DNA of 64,000 nt, from contig JBCDCY010000002.1 in assembly GCA_039180875.1 (NCBI GenBank), positions 248,001 through 312,000 on the forward strand. The letters run 5' to 3'. Position numbers and translations under genes: made by a program. Below are positions 53,624 through 62,820 of the stretch, piece by piece. Position 1 is the stretch's first letter, and every line of letters begins with the position of its first letter. The notes below the pieces were generated by a model that saw only the letters and a program-made list of their open reading frames with translations, did not search any database and was not told the origin of the DNA. The stretch is from JBCDCY01 sp039180875. GTDB taxonomy: Bacteria > Pseudomonadota > Alphaproteobacteria > Rhodobacterales > Rhodobacteraceae.

Positions 53624-54807
53624 GCCGCCCCCTCGCCCCGGCTGCCCCCGGCCAGCTGACGTCCGGCTTCCGCCCGGCGGCAACCGGCACGAAGCTGGCG
53701 TTGGCGGGCCTCTCCCGGCAGATGGACAAAGGCGCCTGGCTGATGCGGGTGGCGCGCCAGGGGGCCTGGGCGAAGGCGCGGCCGACGCTGCGCCCCGATC
53801 CGCTCTGGGGCCGGGCGCTCGGCCCCGCGACAGCGGGGGAGGAGGAGGCACCGGCGCCTGCGCCCGAACCCCGGCGAAAGGCGCGCCGGCGCGCCGCACC
53901 CCAGGCGCCGGCCGCGCAGACGGCGAAGACACCGCCGGCGGCTGAGGGTCAGCGGAGGCCACAGCCCACGGCGCCGAAGGCGGACCAGGTGGCCCTGGTC
54001 CGCAATTTGCCTGAGAAGGCCGTGCCGCAGCGCCTCACAACCGTGGCCGGCGATCTTCCGATCCCGGAGGTCGTCGCGAAACAGGCCCTGCCGCAGCGGA
54101 CACCGCCCGCGATCCCGATGGCGAAGGCCAAGGATCGGACGCCGCCCGCGCCGCCAGCGCAATCGGTCGAGAAATGGCGGGCGTCGGTCGCCGACCGGGC
54201 TCACACGCGCCTCGCCAAACCCTCGACCAGCGAGAAAGCCACCCAGCCCTGGTCCACATCCCTCGACGGCCCGACCTGCGCACTGCCCGATGCGCCCGAT
54301 CTCGCCACCGCGCCGTCCGCCGACCGTGCAAAGCCCGATCAGCCGACGCCGGAGCGGCGCGAGGCACCGGCCAACGCCCCGGGTGCGCCGGCTCAAACAC
54401 CAGACGCGCGACCCGAGCAACCGCGGGTCGAAACGGCGGAGACCACCCCCACTCATCCCTCCAAGCCCCCCGCGAACCAGGGCGCCAATCCCTACATCCC
54501 CGATACCGCACGGCGGGAGCAGGAGAGCGACGCGCTGTTCGAGACCCTGCTCGGCGGTGGCCCGGCGGCCTCCGCACGCCCGCCGGCCTCGACGCCGGAG
54601 CCCGACGTCGCCCAGCCCACGCTGCCCCTGCCGACCAACACCCCGCCGACCCCGGGCCTTGCCGTCGACCGCGCGGGCGCCGCCGGTGCGCGGGAACAGA
54701 TCCTGTCCCGGGACGAGGTGCCCCCCCTCGACCTCGCCAAGGCCATCGGCCGGGTGCTGCGGGACGAGGCGCGCCGCCATGGCATCGACGTGGATGGGGA
54801 GAGCTGA
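53620..54807 (+). CDS. Pro/Ala-rich, largely disordered tail-cluster protein
   Basis: 395 residues, start overlapping the chaperone stop. Residues about 1-60 may be ordered (APAAPGQLTSGFRPAATGTK, LSRQMDKGAWLMRV); about 70-340 are dominated by Pro, Ala, Lys, Gln and Thr with low complexity (EEAPAPAPEPRRKARRRAAP). The C-terminal 50 are helical (REQILSRDEVPPLDLAKAIG). It occupies the slot where a tape measure is expected but lacks the long helical repeats of one. No function is assigned. Confidence 0.6.
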   Translation: MSRPLAPAAPGQLTSGFRPAATGTKLALAGLSRQMDKGAWLMRVARQGAWAKARPTLRPDPLWGRALGPATAGEEEAPAPAPEPRRKARRRAAPQAPAAQTAKTPPAAEGQRRPQPTAPKADQVALVRNLPEKAVPQRLTTVAGDLPIPEVVAKQALPQRTPPAIPMAKAKDRTPPAPPAQSVEKWRASVADRAHTRLAKPSTSEKATQPWSTSLDGPTCALPDAPDLATAPSADRAKPDQPTPERREAPANAPGAPAQTPDARPEQPRVETAETTPTHPSKPPANQGANPYIPDTARREQESDALFETLLGGGPAASARPPASTPEPDVAQPTLPLPTNTPPTPGLAVDRAGAAGAREQILSRDEVPPLDLAKAIGRVLRDEARRHGIDVDGES

Positions 54808-54810
54808 GCC

Positions 54811-55347
54811 ATGCGCCCCACCCTCGACGATCTGGAACTACCCCAGGTGCAGACCCTCAAGGTGAGCGAGGCCCGCGCGCTGGCCGAGCACCGGGCGCCC
54901 GAGATGGCCGGCAGCTACCTCCAGAACCTCGGGCGCAACCCCGCGACCGTGACCCTTGCCGGCGTGGCCAGCGGGCCCGAGGCGCTCACCTTTCTCGAGA
55001 CACTGAACGGCAAGTTCACCGCCGGCGATCCGCTGACCTTCTTCGCCGATATCGTGACCGATGCCGAGATCGAGCAGGTGCTGATCGTCGACTTCCAGAC
55101 GCGGGAGGTGGCGGGCACGCCGGAGCGGATGGCCTACGGCCTCGTCCTCCGCGAATTCCTGGAGGCGGAAGAGCCGGAGGAGCTGGGCCTCCTCCAAAGC
55201 GACCTGCTCGAAGACGCGGACAGCCTGATCGACGAACTGGTCGAGGGCCTCGACCTCTTCCCCGCTTTCGAGACCGGGCTCGAGCGCTTCGTCGGCCCCC
55301 TCGGCTCATTGCTTGAACGATTGCAGAACGCCAACCGCGGCAGTTGA
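54811..55347 (+). CDS. gpU/DNA-circularisation-like tail domain protein
   Basis: 178 residues. Its first 120 residues (LDDLELPQVQTLKVSEARAL, YLQNLGRNPATVTLAGVASG, FLETLNGKFTAGDPLTFFAD, QVLIVDFQTREVAGTPERMA YGLVLREF) are paralogous to the first 120 residues of the 1266-residue protein at 55822. The pattern resembles gpU/DNA_circ_N-type tail-tip domains. The acidic C-terminal tail (LEAEEPEELGLLQSDLLEDA) is unique. Probably a hub or tail-tip protein. Confidence 0.6.
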   Translation: MRPTLDDLELPQVQTLKVSEARALAEHRAPEMAGSYLQNLGRNPATVTLAGVASGPEALTFLETLNGKFTAGDPLTFFADIVTDAEIEQVLIVDFQTREVAGTPERMAYGLVLREFLEAEEPEELGLLQSDLLEDADSLIDELVEGLDLFPAFETGLERFVGPLGSLLERLQNANRGS

Positions 55348-55386
55348 GGGGCCCGCGCCCCGCCGCACAGCAAAAGGATCCTCGCG

Positions 55387-55803
55387 ATGGCGGACACGCT
55401 GTTCGACGAACTGAAGGACGCGCTTCAGGAGTTCAAGGATTTCCTCGACGCCAACGTCGCCACCATCAAGCCGGCGGTGGATGCGCTGAAGTCCATCATC
55501 CCGGACCAGATCGACGATCTGCTGACCAAGCTGATCGAGCTGATGGGCAAGTTGAAGACTGAGATCCAGAACCTCGACGTCAGCGCCATCCCGGGCCTCG
55601 GCGAGGCGGCGGAGTTCACCGGCAAGATCGGCGGTTTCGTGGAAGCCGCCAGAAAGATCTTGCCGAGCGACAGCGATGACTTCGACGCCGTTCTTGATGC
55701 GGCCGACGTGGTCTCGGCCTTGCCGTCGATCGATGCGGTGAAGACCGAGCTCATCGCGCTCGTCGACGCCATCGTCGGCCATCTGAACACCCTCAACTCC
55801 TAA
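55387..55803 (+). CDS. Small helical tail-cluster protein
   Basis: 138 residues, nearly all amphipathic helix (FDELKDALQEFKDFLDANVA, IDDLLTKLIELMGKLKTEIQ, ALVDAIVGHLNTLNS). Highly acidic, with no cysteine or aromatic cluster, so a coiled-coil-like structural or accessory role is likely. I recognise no family. It lies between two paralogous gpU-like genes. Confidence 0.55.
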   Translation: MADTLFDELKDALQEFKDFLDANVATIKPAVDALKSIIPDQIDDLLTKLIELMGKLKTEIQNLDVSAIPGLGEAAEFTGKIGGFVEAARKILPSDSDDFDAVLDAADVVSALPSIDAVKTELIALVDAIVGHLNTLNS

Positions 55804-55821
55804 GCTGAGGCGCCTGCGTCC

Positions 55822-58800
55822 ATGGCCGATCCGATCCGCCCCATGCTCGGCGATCTGACGCTGCAACAGGCCCAGCTGATCGGGCCTGAGCAGCGCCAGA
55901 CGGTGGCCGAGCATGACGTGCCGGGGTTGGAGGGAGATTTCCTCCAACGTCTCGGGCGCCAGGGCGGCGCGGTGGAGGTCGTGGGCATCCAATCGGGCCC
56001 CGAGGCGCGGGAGGGTCTGAACGATCTCCGCGACCTCTTCCGCGCCGGCGATCCGGTGACTTTCGCCAGCGACATCACCTCTGCCACCACGATCAGCGAC
56101 ACCCTGATCGAGGATCTGGAGATCGTGGAGCGGGCCGGAAAGCCCGACTGCTACGCCTATCGCTTTCGGCTGCGCGAGTTCACCCCGGCTCCGGATCCGG
56201 AGCCCGAGCGGCCGCCGCCCCCGCCGCCGCCCGTGCGGCAGGAAGCGGCGCTGATCGTCACGGTGAAGAAGGAAGGCGACCCCAACTTCGATGCCTCCGA
56301 TGTCATCGTCCAGGTGACGGGGCAGGAGACCGACGGCGCGCCGCTCGACCGCACGCTTTCGAACCGGGTGGACAACCGCTGGACCGAGGATCCGTTCCCG
56401 GCCGGCAGCTACACCGCCTCGGCCCGCGCCCCGGGCGCCGCGGCCGATGGCTCCGATCTCACCGGCAGCACGCCCGCCGAGGTGGCGGAGGGGGCGACGG
56501 CGGAGGTCTGCATCATCCTCCGCGACGGGGCGGCGATCGCTTATCGCTTCCTCATCCACTTCCGCTTCGACAGCGCCTTTATCGAGCCCTGTCTGAAGCC
56601 GGTCCTTCGCCAGGTCACGGATTTTGCCCGCGACAACGCCGACATGAAGCTGCTGACGGTCGGCCACACCGATCTCGCCGGATCGGTCGACTACAACCAG
56701 TCGCTGTCGGAGCGGCGGGCGCGCAGCGCCTTCGCCATGCTCCGTTTCGGCAACGACAGTGCGACCTCGATCGCGGAGTGGGACGCGCTCCGCCGCCTGC
56801 GCACGCCTGGCACCTTGCCCAGTGAGCGCGACAGCTGGGGGACGCGGGAGTATCAGCAGATCCTGCAGGATCGCGATGTCTACAACGGCGCGATCGACGG
56901 CGATCATGGACCGCGCACTGACGCCGCCGTGCGGGAGTTCCAGACCGACAACGGGCTCACGCCGGACGGCGTCGTCGGCGACGGCACCTGGCTTGCCTTG
57001 ATCGAGGCGTATCTCTCCGCCGAAAACCTCTCGATCCCCGACGATCGGTTCCTGCCGAACTGCCCCGGCGAGTTCCTGCGTTGGGTGGGGTGCAGTGAAC
57101 TCGACCCGGTGAAGGACACCCAGGACGCCTGGCGCCCCAACCGGCGGACGGAGTTCCTGTTCGTGCGGGCGGACGCCCTGCCGGCCGACGTGCCGCCGCC
57201 GGTGACGATGGATCTGCCCACCCCCGGCGCCGGCGCGCCCGGCTGGTGCCTGAACGACAGCGGCACCACGAAACGCTGCTGCTTTACCAAGCGCTACGAC
57301 GGTGTTGCGGACAAGGAGCAGTGCGCTGCGATCCAGCCGAGGGGCGCGCCCTGGACCCGGGTGGAGGCGGAGCCCTCGCCGAGCTTCACACCGCAGATCC
57401 GCATCCTGTTCGAGGACGGCACCCCCTATGTCGGGCAGTACGTCCTGACCGCGCCCGATGGCGAGTATATGGACGGTGAGGTGGAGCGCAGCTCCGGCGG
57501 CCTTCGCGCTGGCACGCCGCGCCCCGGCCAGACGGAGGCCGACGGCACCAAGAGCTATCCCAAGAAGCAGAAACGGCCGGGGATCTTCATCCTCGAAGTC
57601 CTCGACGATGTGGTGGCGCGACCCGCCGGCACGCCGATCAGCGCGGCCAAGGGCCCGATCGTCTGCATGCGATTGGCCAGCGACACCGACCTCTTCGACG
57701 TGGTCATCGTCTCCCGCGCGATCGCCGACATCACGCCGCGCATTGAGTTTCCGGGGTTGGAGCGGGTGGGCGCCGGCCCGATCACCCCGCCCAAGGTGGT
57801 GCTGGTCAAGAAAGCCCACACCAATCCGCGGCGCCAGCAGGTCGTCCTCCGCGTCGAGGAGGAGTTCGAGGGCAGCGGCACCCTCCGCCTGGCGTCGGGG
57901 GAGGACAAGTTGAAGCTCTTCGACGCGCCGGCTGGCGGCAACCAGATGACCTTCGACGGCGTCGACAACGTCTTCACGCCGGAGGAGTTGAACGCCGGTG
58001 TGACCCGCTTTGCCGAGGGCGGCCCGGCGCCGAGCGACGCGGTGGACGACGTGGCGCTGGAGCTTGCACTGACCGTGGGCGGATCACCCGGCGCCACGAC
58101 CACCGAGACGACCACGGCGCTTGAGCTCACCCTCGACATCGCCCGGGATCGTGGCCCCGTCCCGGGCATCGACCCCACCCCGCTGAGTGAGGCGGAGAAG
58201 ATCGCGCCCGGGCGCCTCCTGCAGATCCAGACGCCGGAGAACGAGGCGCTCCGCGCCATGCTGATCGTACGCCGCGCGGTGCCGGAGGCCTTCGATGGCG
58301 AGCTGGAGATCACCGCGAGCTCCACCGATATCCAGCTCTTCGCCCTGGCCGATGAGGTGCCGGCGGCGGGTCAGACGCCGATCACACTGCCGCACCCGAT
58401 CGCCAATCAGACGATCCCGAGCAATGCCCTGCCGCTTCCCCCGGGGCCCGGGGAGCGGGGGGCTAAATTCTGGGTTGAGGCGCGGTCGCTGCCGGCAGGT
58501 GGTAACCTCACCCTGCAGCTCGGGGTGAAGGACGTAGAGCCCGACGGCGACCGGGTGACGGTCGTGCCGTTCGACCTCGCCATCGCGGCCAATGCGACGC
58601 CGACCAGCGGGCGCGTCAGCCCGGTGCGGATCGAGGGGATCCTGAATTCCGCCCGCGCCGCCTTCGACCTCGGCGATCTCTTCGACGATCAGCCGACCCG
58701 GCTCTTCCGCGTGCGCGCCCAGATCCCCGGCGCCACGGCCCCCGTCACTGCCCAGCTGCGGAGCGAGGCGGCCGACGGCAGCCTGATCGAGCAGATCGAC

Positions 58801-59622
58801 GTGACGCTCGCCGACCAGGGCGGCGGCGTGTTCGTCAATGCCCTGCCGATCCTCGCGGTGCCCGCGGCGATCGCGCGGAACCAGATCACCTTCGCCGCCC
58901 CCCAGGACATTGAGATCCTGCGAAGCCGGGCGGAGGGCACGATGCGCGTCAGCCTGACCGCCCCGGCCGGTGCCACGGGCGGTCGCACCTCGGCCCGGGT
59001 CGAGGGGCGGGTTTGTCTGCTGAACGTCGGCATCCTCGACAGCTCGGCCGCCAATGATGCGCTGGTCGACACCGACCTCGCGCGGACGAACGAGGTTTGG
59101 TCGCAGTGCGGCGTCGAGTTCCGCCTCCTGGGCGGGGCGACGACCGCCCTGATCGATCCCGGCGGGCTCGACGTGATCGAGGCGCTGCCGGCCAACTTCT
59201 TCAACAATCTCGGGACCGAGCGGCGCACGCTCTTCGCTCTCAACCCCAGCACCGACAACATCGACATCTACTATGTCGGCCAGATCATCGGCGTGTTTGG
59301 CGAGGGCTTCGCGCCGAACGATCTGTTCGCACCGATGGCGGCGTTCCGGGGCGATCTGGTGATCGACGACTCGATCACTAACCCCAACACGGTTCTGGCG
59401 CACGAGCTGGGACATATCCTGATCAACCTGCCGACCTCGGTGAACGCCGGCGGGGATGAGCACAACCTCTTCACGTTCACGCCGCCCAACACCTTCACCA
59501 GCGGTGCGGCGGTGCCGACCAGCAACGTCATGACGGCCGATCCGAACTTCCTCAATTCCTCCGACATGACCCAGGACCAGTGCCGGCGCGCCTTGCTGAG
59601 CACCTTCCTGGATATTCTCTGA
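55822..59622 (+). CDS. Giant multidomain tail protein: gpU-like, OmpA-like split by a peptidoglycan-binding domain, C-terminal HExxH metallopeptidase
   Basis: 1266 residues. Domain order: gpU-like tail domain (about 1-122); proline-rich hinge (122-138); a short Ig-like segment; OmpA-like domain beginning FLIHFRFDSAFIEPC (243 on, GHTD at 281, SLSERRARSA at 294-303) interrupted by a PG_binding_1-type domain (about 340-398, DVYNGAIDGDHGPRTDAAVR, EFQTDNGLTPDGVVGDGTWL) and resuming with WRPNRRTEFLF (437-447); long beta-rich stretches (about 490-1100); and a metallopeptidase with HELGH at 1194-1198, His1214 and a Met-turn-like NVMTA at 1236. No Sec leader. It is probably carried on the tail and engages the target cell envelope; effector function is inferred. 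Confidence 0.78.
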   Translation: MADPIRPMLGDLTLQQAQLIGPEQRQTVAEHDVPGLEGDFLQRLGRQGGAVEVVGIQSGPEAREGLNDLRDLFRAGDPVTFASDITSATTISDTLIEDLEIVERAGKPDCYAYRFRLREFTPAPDPEPERPPPPPPPVRQEAALIVTVKKEGDPNFDASDVIVQVTGQETDGAPLDRTLSNRVDNRWTEDPFPAGSYTASARAPGAAADGSDLTGSTPAEVAEGATAEVCIILRDGAAIAYRFLIHFRFDSAFIEPCLKPVLRQVTDFARDNADMKLLTVGHTDLAGSVDYNQSLSERRARSAFAMLRFGNDSATSIAEWDALRRLRTPGTLPSERDSWGTREYQQILQDRDVYNGAIDGDHGPRTDAAVREFQTDNGLTPDGVVGDGTWLALIEAYLSAENLSIPDDRFLPNCPGEFLRWVGCSELDPVKDTQDAWRPNRRTEFLFVRADALPADVPPPVTMDLPTPGAGAPGWCLNDSGTTKRCCFTKRYDGVADKEQCAAIQPRGAPWTRVEAEPSPSFTPQIRILFEDGTPYVGQYVLTAPDGEYMDGEVERSSGGLRAGTPRPGQTEADGTKSYPKKQKRPGIFILEVLDDVVARPAGTPISAAKGPIVCMRLASDTDLFDVVIVSRAIADITPRIEFPGLERVGAGPITPPKVVLVKKAHTNPRRQQVVLRVEEEFEGSGTLRLASGEDKLKLFDAPAGGNQMTFDGVDNVFTPEELNAGVTRFAEGGPAPSDAVDDVALELALTVGGSPGATTTETTTALELTLDIARDRGPVPGIDPTPLSEAEKIAPGRLLQIQTPENEALRAMLIVRRAVPEAFDGELEITASSTDIQLFALADEVPAAGQTPITLPHPIANQTIPSNALPLPPGPGERGAKFWVEARSLPAGGNLTLQLGVKDVEPDGDRVTVVPFDLAIAANATPTSGRVSPVRIEGILNSARAAFDLGDLFDDQPTRLFRVRAQIPGATAPVTAQLRSEAADGSLIEQIDVTLADQGGGVFVNALPILAVPAAIARNQITFAAPQDIEILRSRAEGTMRVSLTAPAGATGGRTSARVEGRVCLLNVGILDSSAANDALVDTDLARTNEVWSQCGVEFRLLGGATTALIDPGGLDVIEALPANFFNNLGTERRTLFALNPSTDNIDIYYVGQIIGVFGEGFAPNDLFAPMAAFRGDLVIDDSITNPNTVLAHELGHILINLPTSVNAGGDEHNLFTFTPPNTFTSGAAVPTSNVMTADPNFLNSSDMTQDQCRRALLSTFLDIL

Positions 59623-59632
59623 GGGTTGCGCG

Positions 59633-60148
59633 ATGGCATCGAAACGCAAAACCGTCGCAGAAAGGGTCGCCCACGCGCTGCAGGCCACCAAGTGCCATGT
59701 GCACGCGCCGGTGGCCGGCCGAGGCCAGCACCGCCGCTACGTGCGGGCCGTTGCCGACACCCTGGCGGCCCATCCCGGCAACGTGAAAGTGGCCGAGCGG
59801 GCGGCGATCGTCCTCGGCGACTATAGCGGGGACGAGGCGGAGCCGCTGCTTCGCGAGCTGCTGGCGCATGCGGCGCCCACTGTGCGGGCCGCCGCGCTGA
59901 ACGGCATGCGCCGAAGCGGCGATGCGCGCTACGGCGAAGCCGCGGTTGAGATGCTGCGCGACCCGGAGGCACCTGTCCGCAAGGAGGCGCTAAAGGCGCT
60001 CGGCGCCGTCGGCGATGAAGCCTGCCTCGCCCCGGTGGCGGCCCATGCGGAGGCGGAGACGGTCGGCTATCTCTGCGACCTCGCGCGCCAGGCGGCGGAT
60101 GAGATCGGCGGTCGGCGCGCTGCGGCAGACGGGGAGGGGGAGACATGA
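59633..60148 (+). CDS. HEAT-repeat-type protein in the tail cluster
   Basis: 171 residues. A basic N-terminus (ASKRKTVAERVAHALQ) is followed by repeated helix pairs (VADTLAAHPGNVKVAERAAI, LLRELLAHAAPTVRAAALNG, MRRSGDARYGEAAVEMLRDP, APVRKEALKALGAVGDEACL), a pattern of PBS-lyase/HEAT repeats that bind proteins. It overlaps the gpD-like gene by four bases. Role unknown; perhaps assembly or effector loading. Confidence 0.7.
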   Translation: MASKRKTVAERVAHALQATKCHVHAPVAGRGQHRRYVRAVADTLAAHPGNVKVAERAAIVLGDYSGDEAEPLLRELLAHAAPTVRAAALNGMRRSGDARYGEAAVEMLRDPEAPVRKEALKALGAVGDEACLAPVAAHAEAETVGYLCDLARQAADEIGGRRAAADGEGET

Positions 60149-61161
60149 GCCTCCTCCGCCCCGCCTATCGCGTCACCATCGGTGGTCAGCAGGTCGACAG
60201 CGCCGGCGCGCCGCTTGCCAACACATTGACGGCGATCGACGTGCAGCTCGACATGGACGCGATGGCCGCCGATCAGGCGACGCTGTTCGCCGGCCAGGTC
60301 GGGGCCTTCGCGCCGGAGGTCGGGGACGAGGTCGTCATCGCCCTCGGCTATGCCGACGAGGATCAAGAGGTCGTCGAGGTGATGCGCGGCACCGTGGCGG
60401 AGGTCCGCCCCGACGTCACGGCCGAGCGCATCGTCTGCCTGAATGCCGCCTCCCGCCTCGCCCGCCAGCGCATGGCCCAGGCCTTCCGCGACAGCCGGGC
60501 CGAGGACATCGTCCAGACGATGGCGGCAGAGGCCAATGTCACCGTCGCCCGCACGGGGCAAAGCGAGCTGCTGCCATACTACGTCATCGACCCGGGCAAG
60601 AGCCTCTTGCGCCACATGGCCGACCTCGCCGCACTCACGGGCTTCGACCTCTACCTCACCCACGACGACGAGTTGGTCTTCGAGCCCTTCGGTGCGGGCC
60701 GGGAGGTGCTGCCGCTCGCCTATGCCACCGACATCCTGGCTTTCGAGGTGAATGAGCGGCCGCCGGCCCACGCCATGGTCGAGGTCTATGGCGAGGGGCC
60801 GGGGGCGGGCCAGGGCGCCGAAAGCTGGTCCTGGCTCACCAAGGATTTCGCGCCGCGCAAGGGCAGCGCGGGGCAGGGCACGCCGACCCTGCTGCTGGAG
60901 CGGCCGGTGGCGCGCACCGCTGAGCTTGCGCAGATGGTGGCCGACGCGGCCGAGACCCGGTTCCGGCGGAAGGCGCTGACCGGCGCGGTCGTTATCCTCG
61001 GCCGGCCGTCACTTCGCCTGGGCGATGCCATCCGCCTCTCCGAAATGCCGGATGCGGCGCTCAACGCCACCTTCCAGGTCCGCGCCCTCCGCCACCGGAT
61101 CGACAAGCGCACGGGCTTCGTCACTGACGTCGCCTTCCAAAGCATCGGGGGGCTGACATGA
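60145..61161 (+). CDS. gpD-like baseplate hub protein (late control D family)
   Basis: 338 residues. It has the late-control-D/gp27-like composition: RVTIGGQQVDSAGAPLANTL, VQLDMDAMAADQATLFAGQV, VGDEVVIALGYADEDQEVVE, GTVAEVRPDVTAERIVCLNA and RALRHRIDKRTGFVTDVAFQ. In phage P2 this protein forms the hub ring above the spike. It is coupled (four-base overlaps) to the HEAT gene before it and the spike gene after it. Confidence 0.85.
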   Translation: MSLLRPAYRVTIGGQQVDSAGAPLANTLTAIDVQLDMDAMAADQATLFAGQVGAFAPEVGDEVVIALGYADEDQEVVEVMRGTVAEVRPDVTAERIVCLNAASRLARQRMAQAFRDSRAEDIVQTMAAEANVTVARTGQSELLPYYVIDPGKSLLRHMADLAALTGFDLYLTHDDELVFEPFGAGREVLPLAYATDILAFEVNERPPAHAMVEVYGEGPGAGQGAESWSWLTKDFAPRKGSAGQGTPTLLLERPVARTAELAQMVADAAETRFRRKALTGAVVILGRPSLRLGDAIRLSEMPDAALNATFQVRALRHRIDKRTGFVTDVAFQSIGGLT

Positions 61162-61958
61162 GCGAAGCCGTCGCCGCCATCCAGGCCATCGTGCGGGAGG
61201 AATTGGATCGCCGCCGGGTGGCTGAGCTTGCCGTCGTCACCGCTGTGCAGCCCCATGCCGATGGCGGCGACGACGACAACTACTCCTGCGACGTCGAATT
61301 GAAGAACGAGGGGTTGGAGCTGCTGCGGGTGCCGGTCGCCACCGGCCATATCGGCACGGCGGCGATCCCGAACGTGGGGGATCTCGTCCTCCTCAGCTTC
61401 GATCGGGGGGACGTCAATCAGCCGGTGATCATCGGCCGGCTCTACAACGACGAGGATCGCCCCCCGCTCAACACCACCGACGAGGTGATCTTCCGCCTGC
61501 CGCTCGCCGCGGCGGAGACCGAGACGATCAAGGCCGCGATCCGCAATCACCAAAGCGACAACCCGCCCCGCGAGCTGATCATCGAGATGGAGCCGAAGAT
61601 CACCATCCGGGTGACCGACGGTACGGTGCGGGCAACCGCCGGGCCGTCGGAGCTTTTCATCGATCAGTCAGGCTCCACCGGCGGCACCGTCACGGTGGTG
61701 ACCGGCGGCACCAAGATCACCCTCAACCAGGACGGCGACGCGACGGTGGAGGCCGCCGGGGCCCTCACCATGAAGGCCCGCCGCGACGTGACGATCGAGG
61801 GGTTGAACGTCGCCATCAAAGCCCAGGCGCGGGCGGAGTTCGAGGGCGGCGCCCAGGCCAAGGTCTCTGCCCCCGTGACCGAAGTTGTGGGTACAGCGAC
61901 GACGACCGTGCAGGGCGCGGTCGTGACGGTGAAGGGGGTAACCAATTTCAGCCCATGA
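61158..61958 (+). CDS. gpV/VgrG-like baseplate spike protein
   Basis: 266 residues. The N-terminal OB-fold type region (LAVVTAVQPHADGGDDDNYS, RVPVATGHIGTAAIPNVGDL, VLLSFDRGDVNQPVIIGRLY) is the gp5/gpV core, and the C-terminal half is a repetitive beta-helix needle (TVTVVTGGTKITLNQDGDAT, AQAKVSAPVTEVVGTATTTV). It should form the trimeric spike below the hub, capped by the PAAR-like protein encoded next. Confidence 0.87.
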   Translation: MSEAVAAIQAIVREELDRRRVAELAVVTAVQPHADGGDDDNYSCDVELKNEGLELLRVPVATGHIGTAAIPNVGDLVLLSFDRGDVNQPVIIGRLYNDEDRPPLNTTDEVIFRLPLAAAETETIKAAIRNHQSDNPPRELIIEMEPKITIRVTDGTVRATAGPSELFIDQSGSTGGTVTVVTGGTKITLNQDGDATVEAAGALTMKARRDVTIEGLNVAIKAQARAEFEGGAQAKVSAPVTEVVGTATTTVQGAVVTVKGVTNFSP

Positions 61959-61976
61959 GCGCGTTGAGGTCAGCCC

Positions 61977-62309
61977 ATGCCAGGACCACCCGTCTCCATC
62001 GGGACGGCGGTGATTGTGACCCCCGGGGCGGCGGGACCGCCCGACAGCGGCATCATCACCGTCGTGCTGCCGCCCTTCATCACGGCGAACGGCCTGCCGC
62101 TCGCCACCAGCGGGTCGATCTGCACGATGGTGAATTCGCTGAGCGGGGTGCCCTATCCGCTGGTCATCGGCCCGATCGCCAGCAGCGGGGTGCGGGTGGC
62201 CGGGCGGCCGCTCGTGCGGATGGGCGATCTCATCCCCTCGCCCCCGGGCATCCTGACGATCCTCGGCCCGCCCGCCGCGCCCTTCATCCTCGACCAATGG
62301 CCGCCGTGA
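61977..62309 (+). CDS. PAAR-like spike-tip protein
   Basis: 110 residues, small and Gly/Pro-rich (GTAVIVTPGAAGPPDSGIIT, VLPPFITANGLPLATSGSIC, RMGDLIPSPPGILTILG), with the PAAR-like arrangement but few of the metal-binding residues usual in T6SS PAAR. Position after the spike gene fits a tip sharpener. Low homology certainty, good context. Confidence 0.7.
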   Translation: MPGPPVSIGTAVIVTPGAAGPPDSGIITVVLPPFITANGLPLATSGSICTMVNSLSGVPYPLVIGPIASSGVRVAGRPLVRMGDLIPSPPGILTILGPPAAPFILDQWPP

Positions 62310-62340
62310 GGCCATCCACCAGAGCCGCGAGGACCGCGCC

Positions 62341-62820
62341 ATGACCGCGTTTGAGGAGCGCCTCGGCACCGATCTCGAGCTGTTGCGCAACCGGCGCATG
62401 CAGCACGACCGCGATGTCGGCCGGGATCTGGTGACGGCGCCGGAGGATCCCGCTGGCATCGACCTCGCCACCATCGACGGGGCAGAGAACATCGCCCAGG
62501 CCCTGCTGCTCAGGTTCCTGACGGCGGAGGGGGAGCTCAGCGATCTCGGCCATCCGCGCTACGGCTCCCGCCTCTCCGAATTGATCGGCGAGCCTAACAC
62601 CGAGACCAACCGTAACCTCGCCAAGCTCCACGTCCTCCGTGCCCTCGGCCAAGAGCCGCGGGTGGAGGAGGTGCTGTCGGCCCGCGTCAGCCAAAGTCGC
62701 GCCGACCGCAGCCGCGTCGACATCGCCCTGGAGCTTAAGATCATCGCCCAGGACACGCCGCTCAACTTGGTCTTCCCCTTCTCCTTCGATCCCGTGCCGC
62801 AGGAGGGCGCGACGCCATGA
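62341..62820 (+). CDS. gp25/W-like baseplate wedge protein
   Basis: 159 residues. The conserved core of GPW/gp25 is present: IDLATIDGAENIAQALLLRF LTAEGELSDLGHPRYGSRLS, LAKLHVLRALGQEPRVEEVL. It would initiate sheath assembly at the baseplate. Four-base overlap (ATGA) with the baseplate J gene. Confidence 0.87.
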   Translation: MTAFEERLGTDLELLRNRRMQHDRDVGRDLVTAPEDPAGIDLATIDGAENIAQALLLRFLTAEGELSDLGHPRYGSRLSELIGEPNTETNRNLAKLHVLRALGQEPRVEEVLSARVSQSRADRSRVDIALELKIIAQDTPLNLVFPFSFDPVPQEGATP

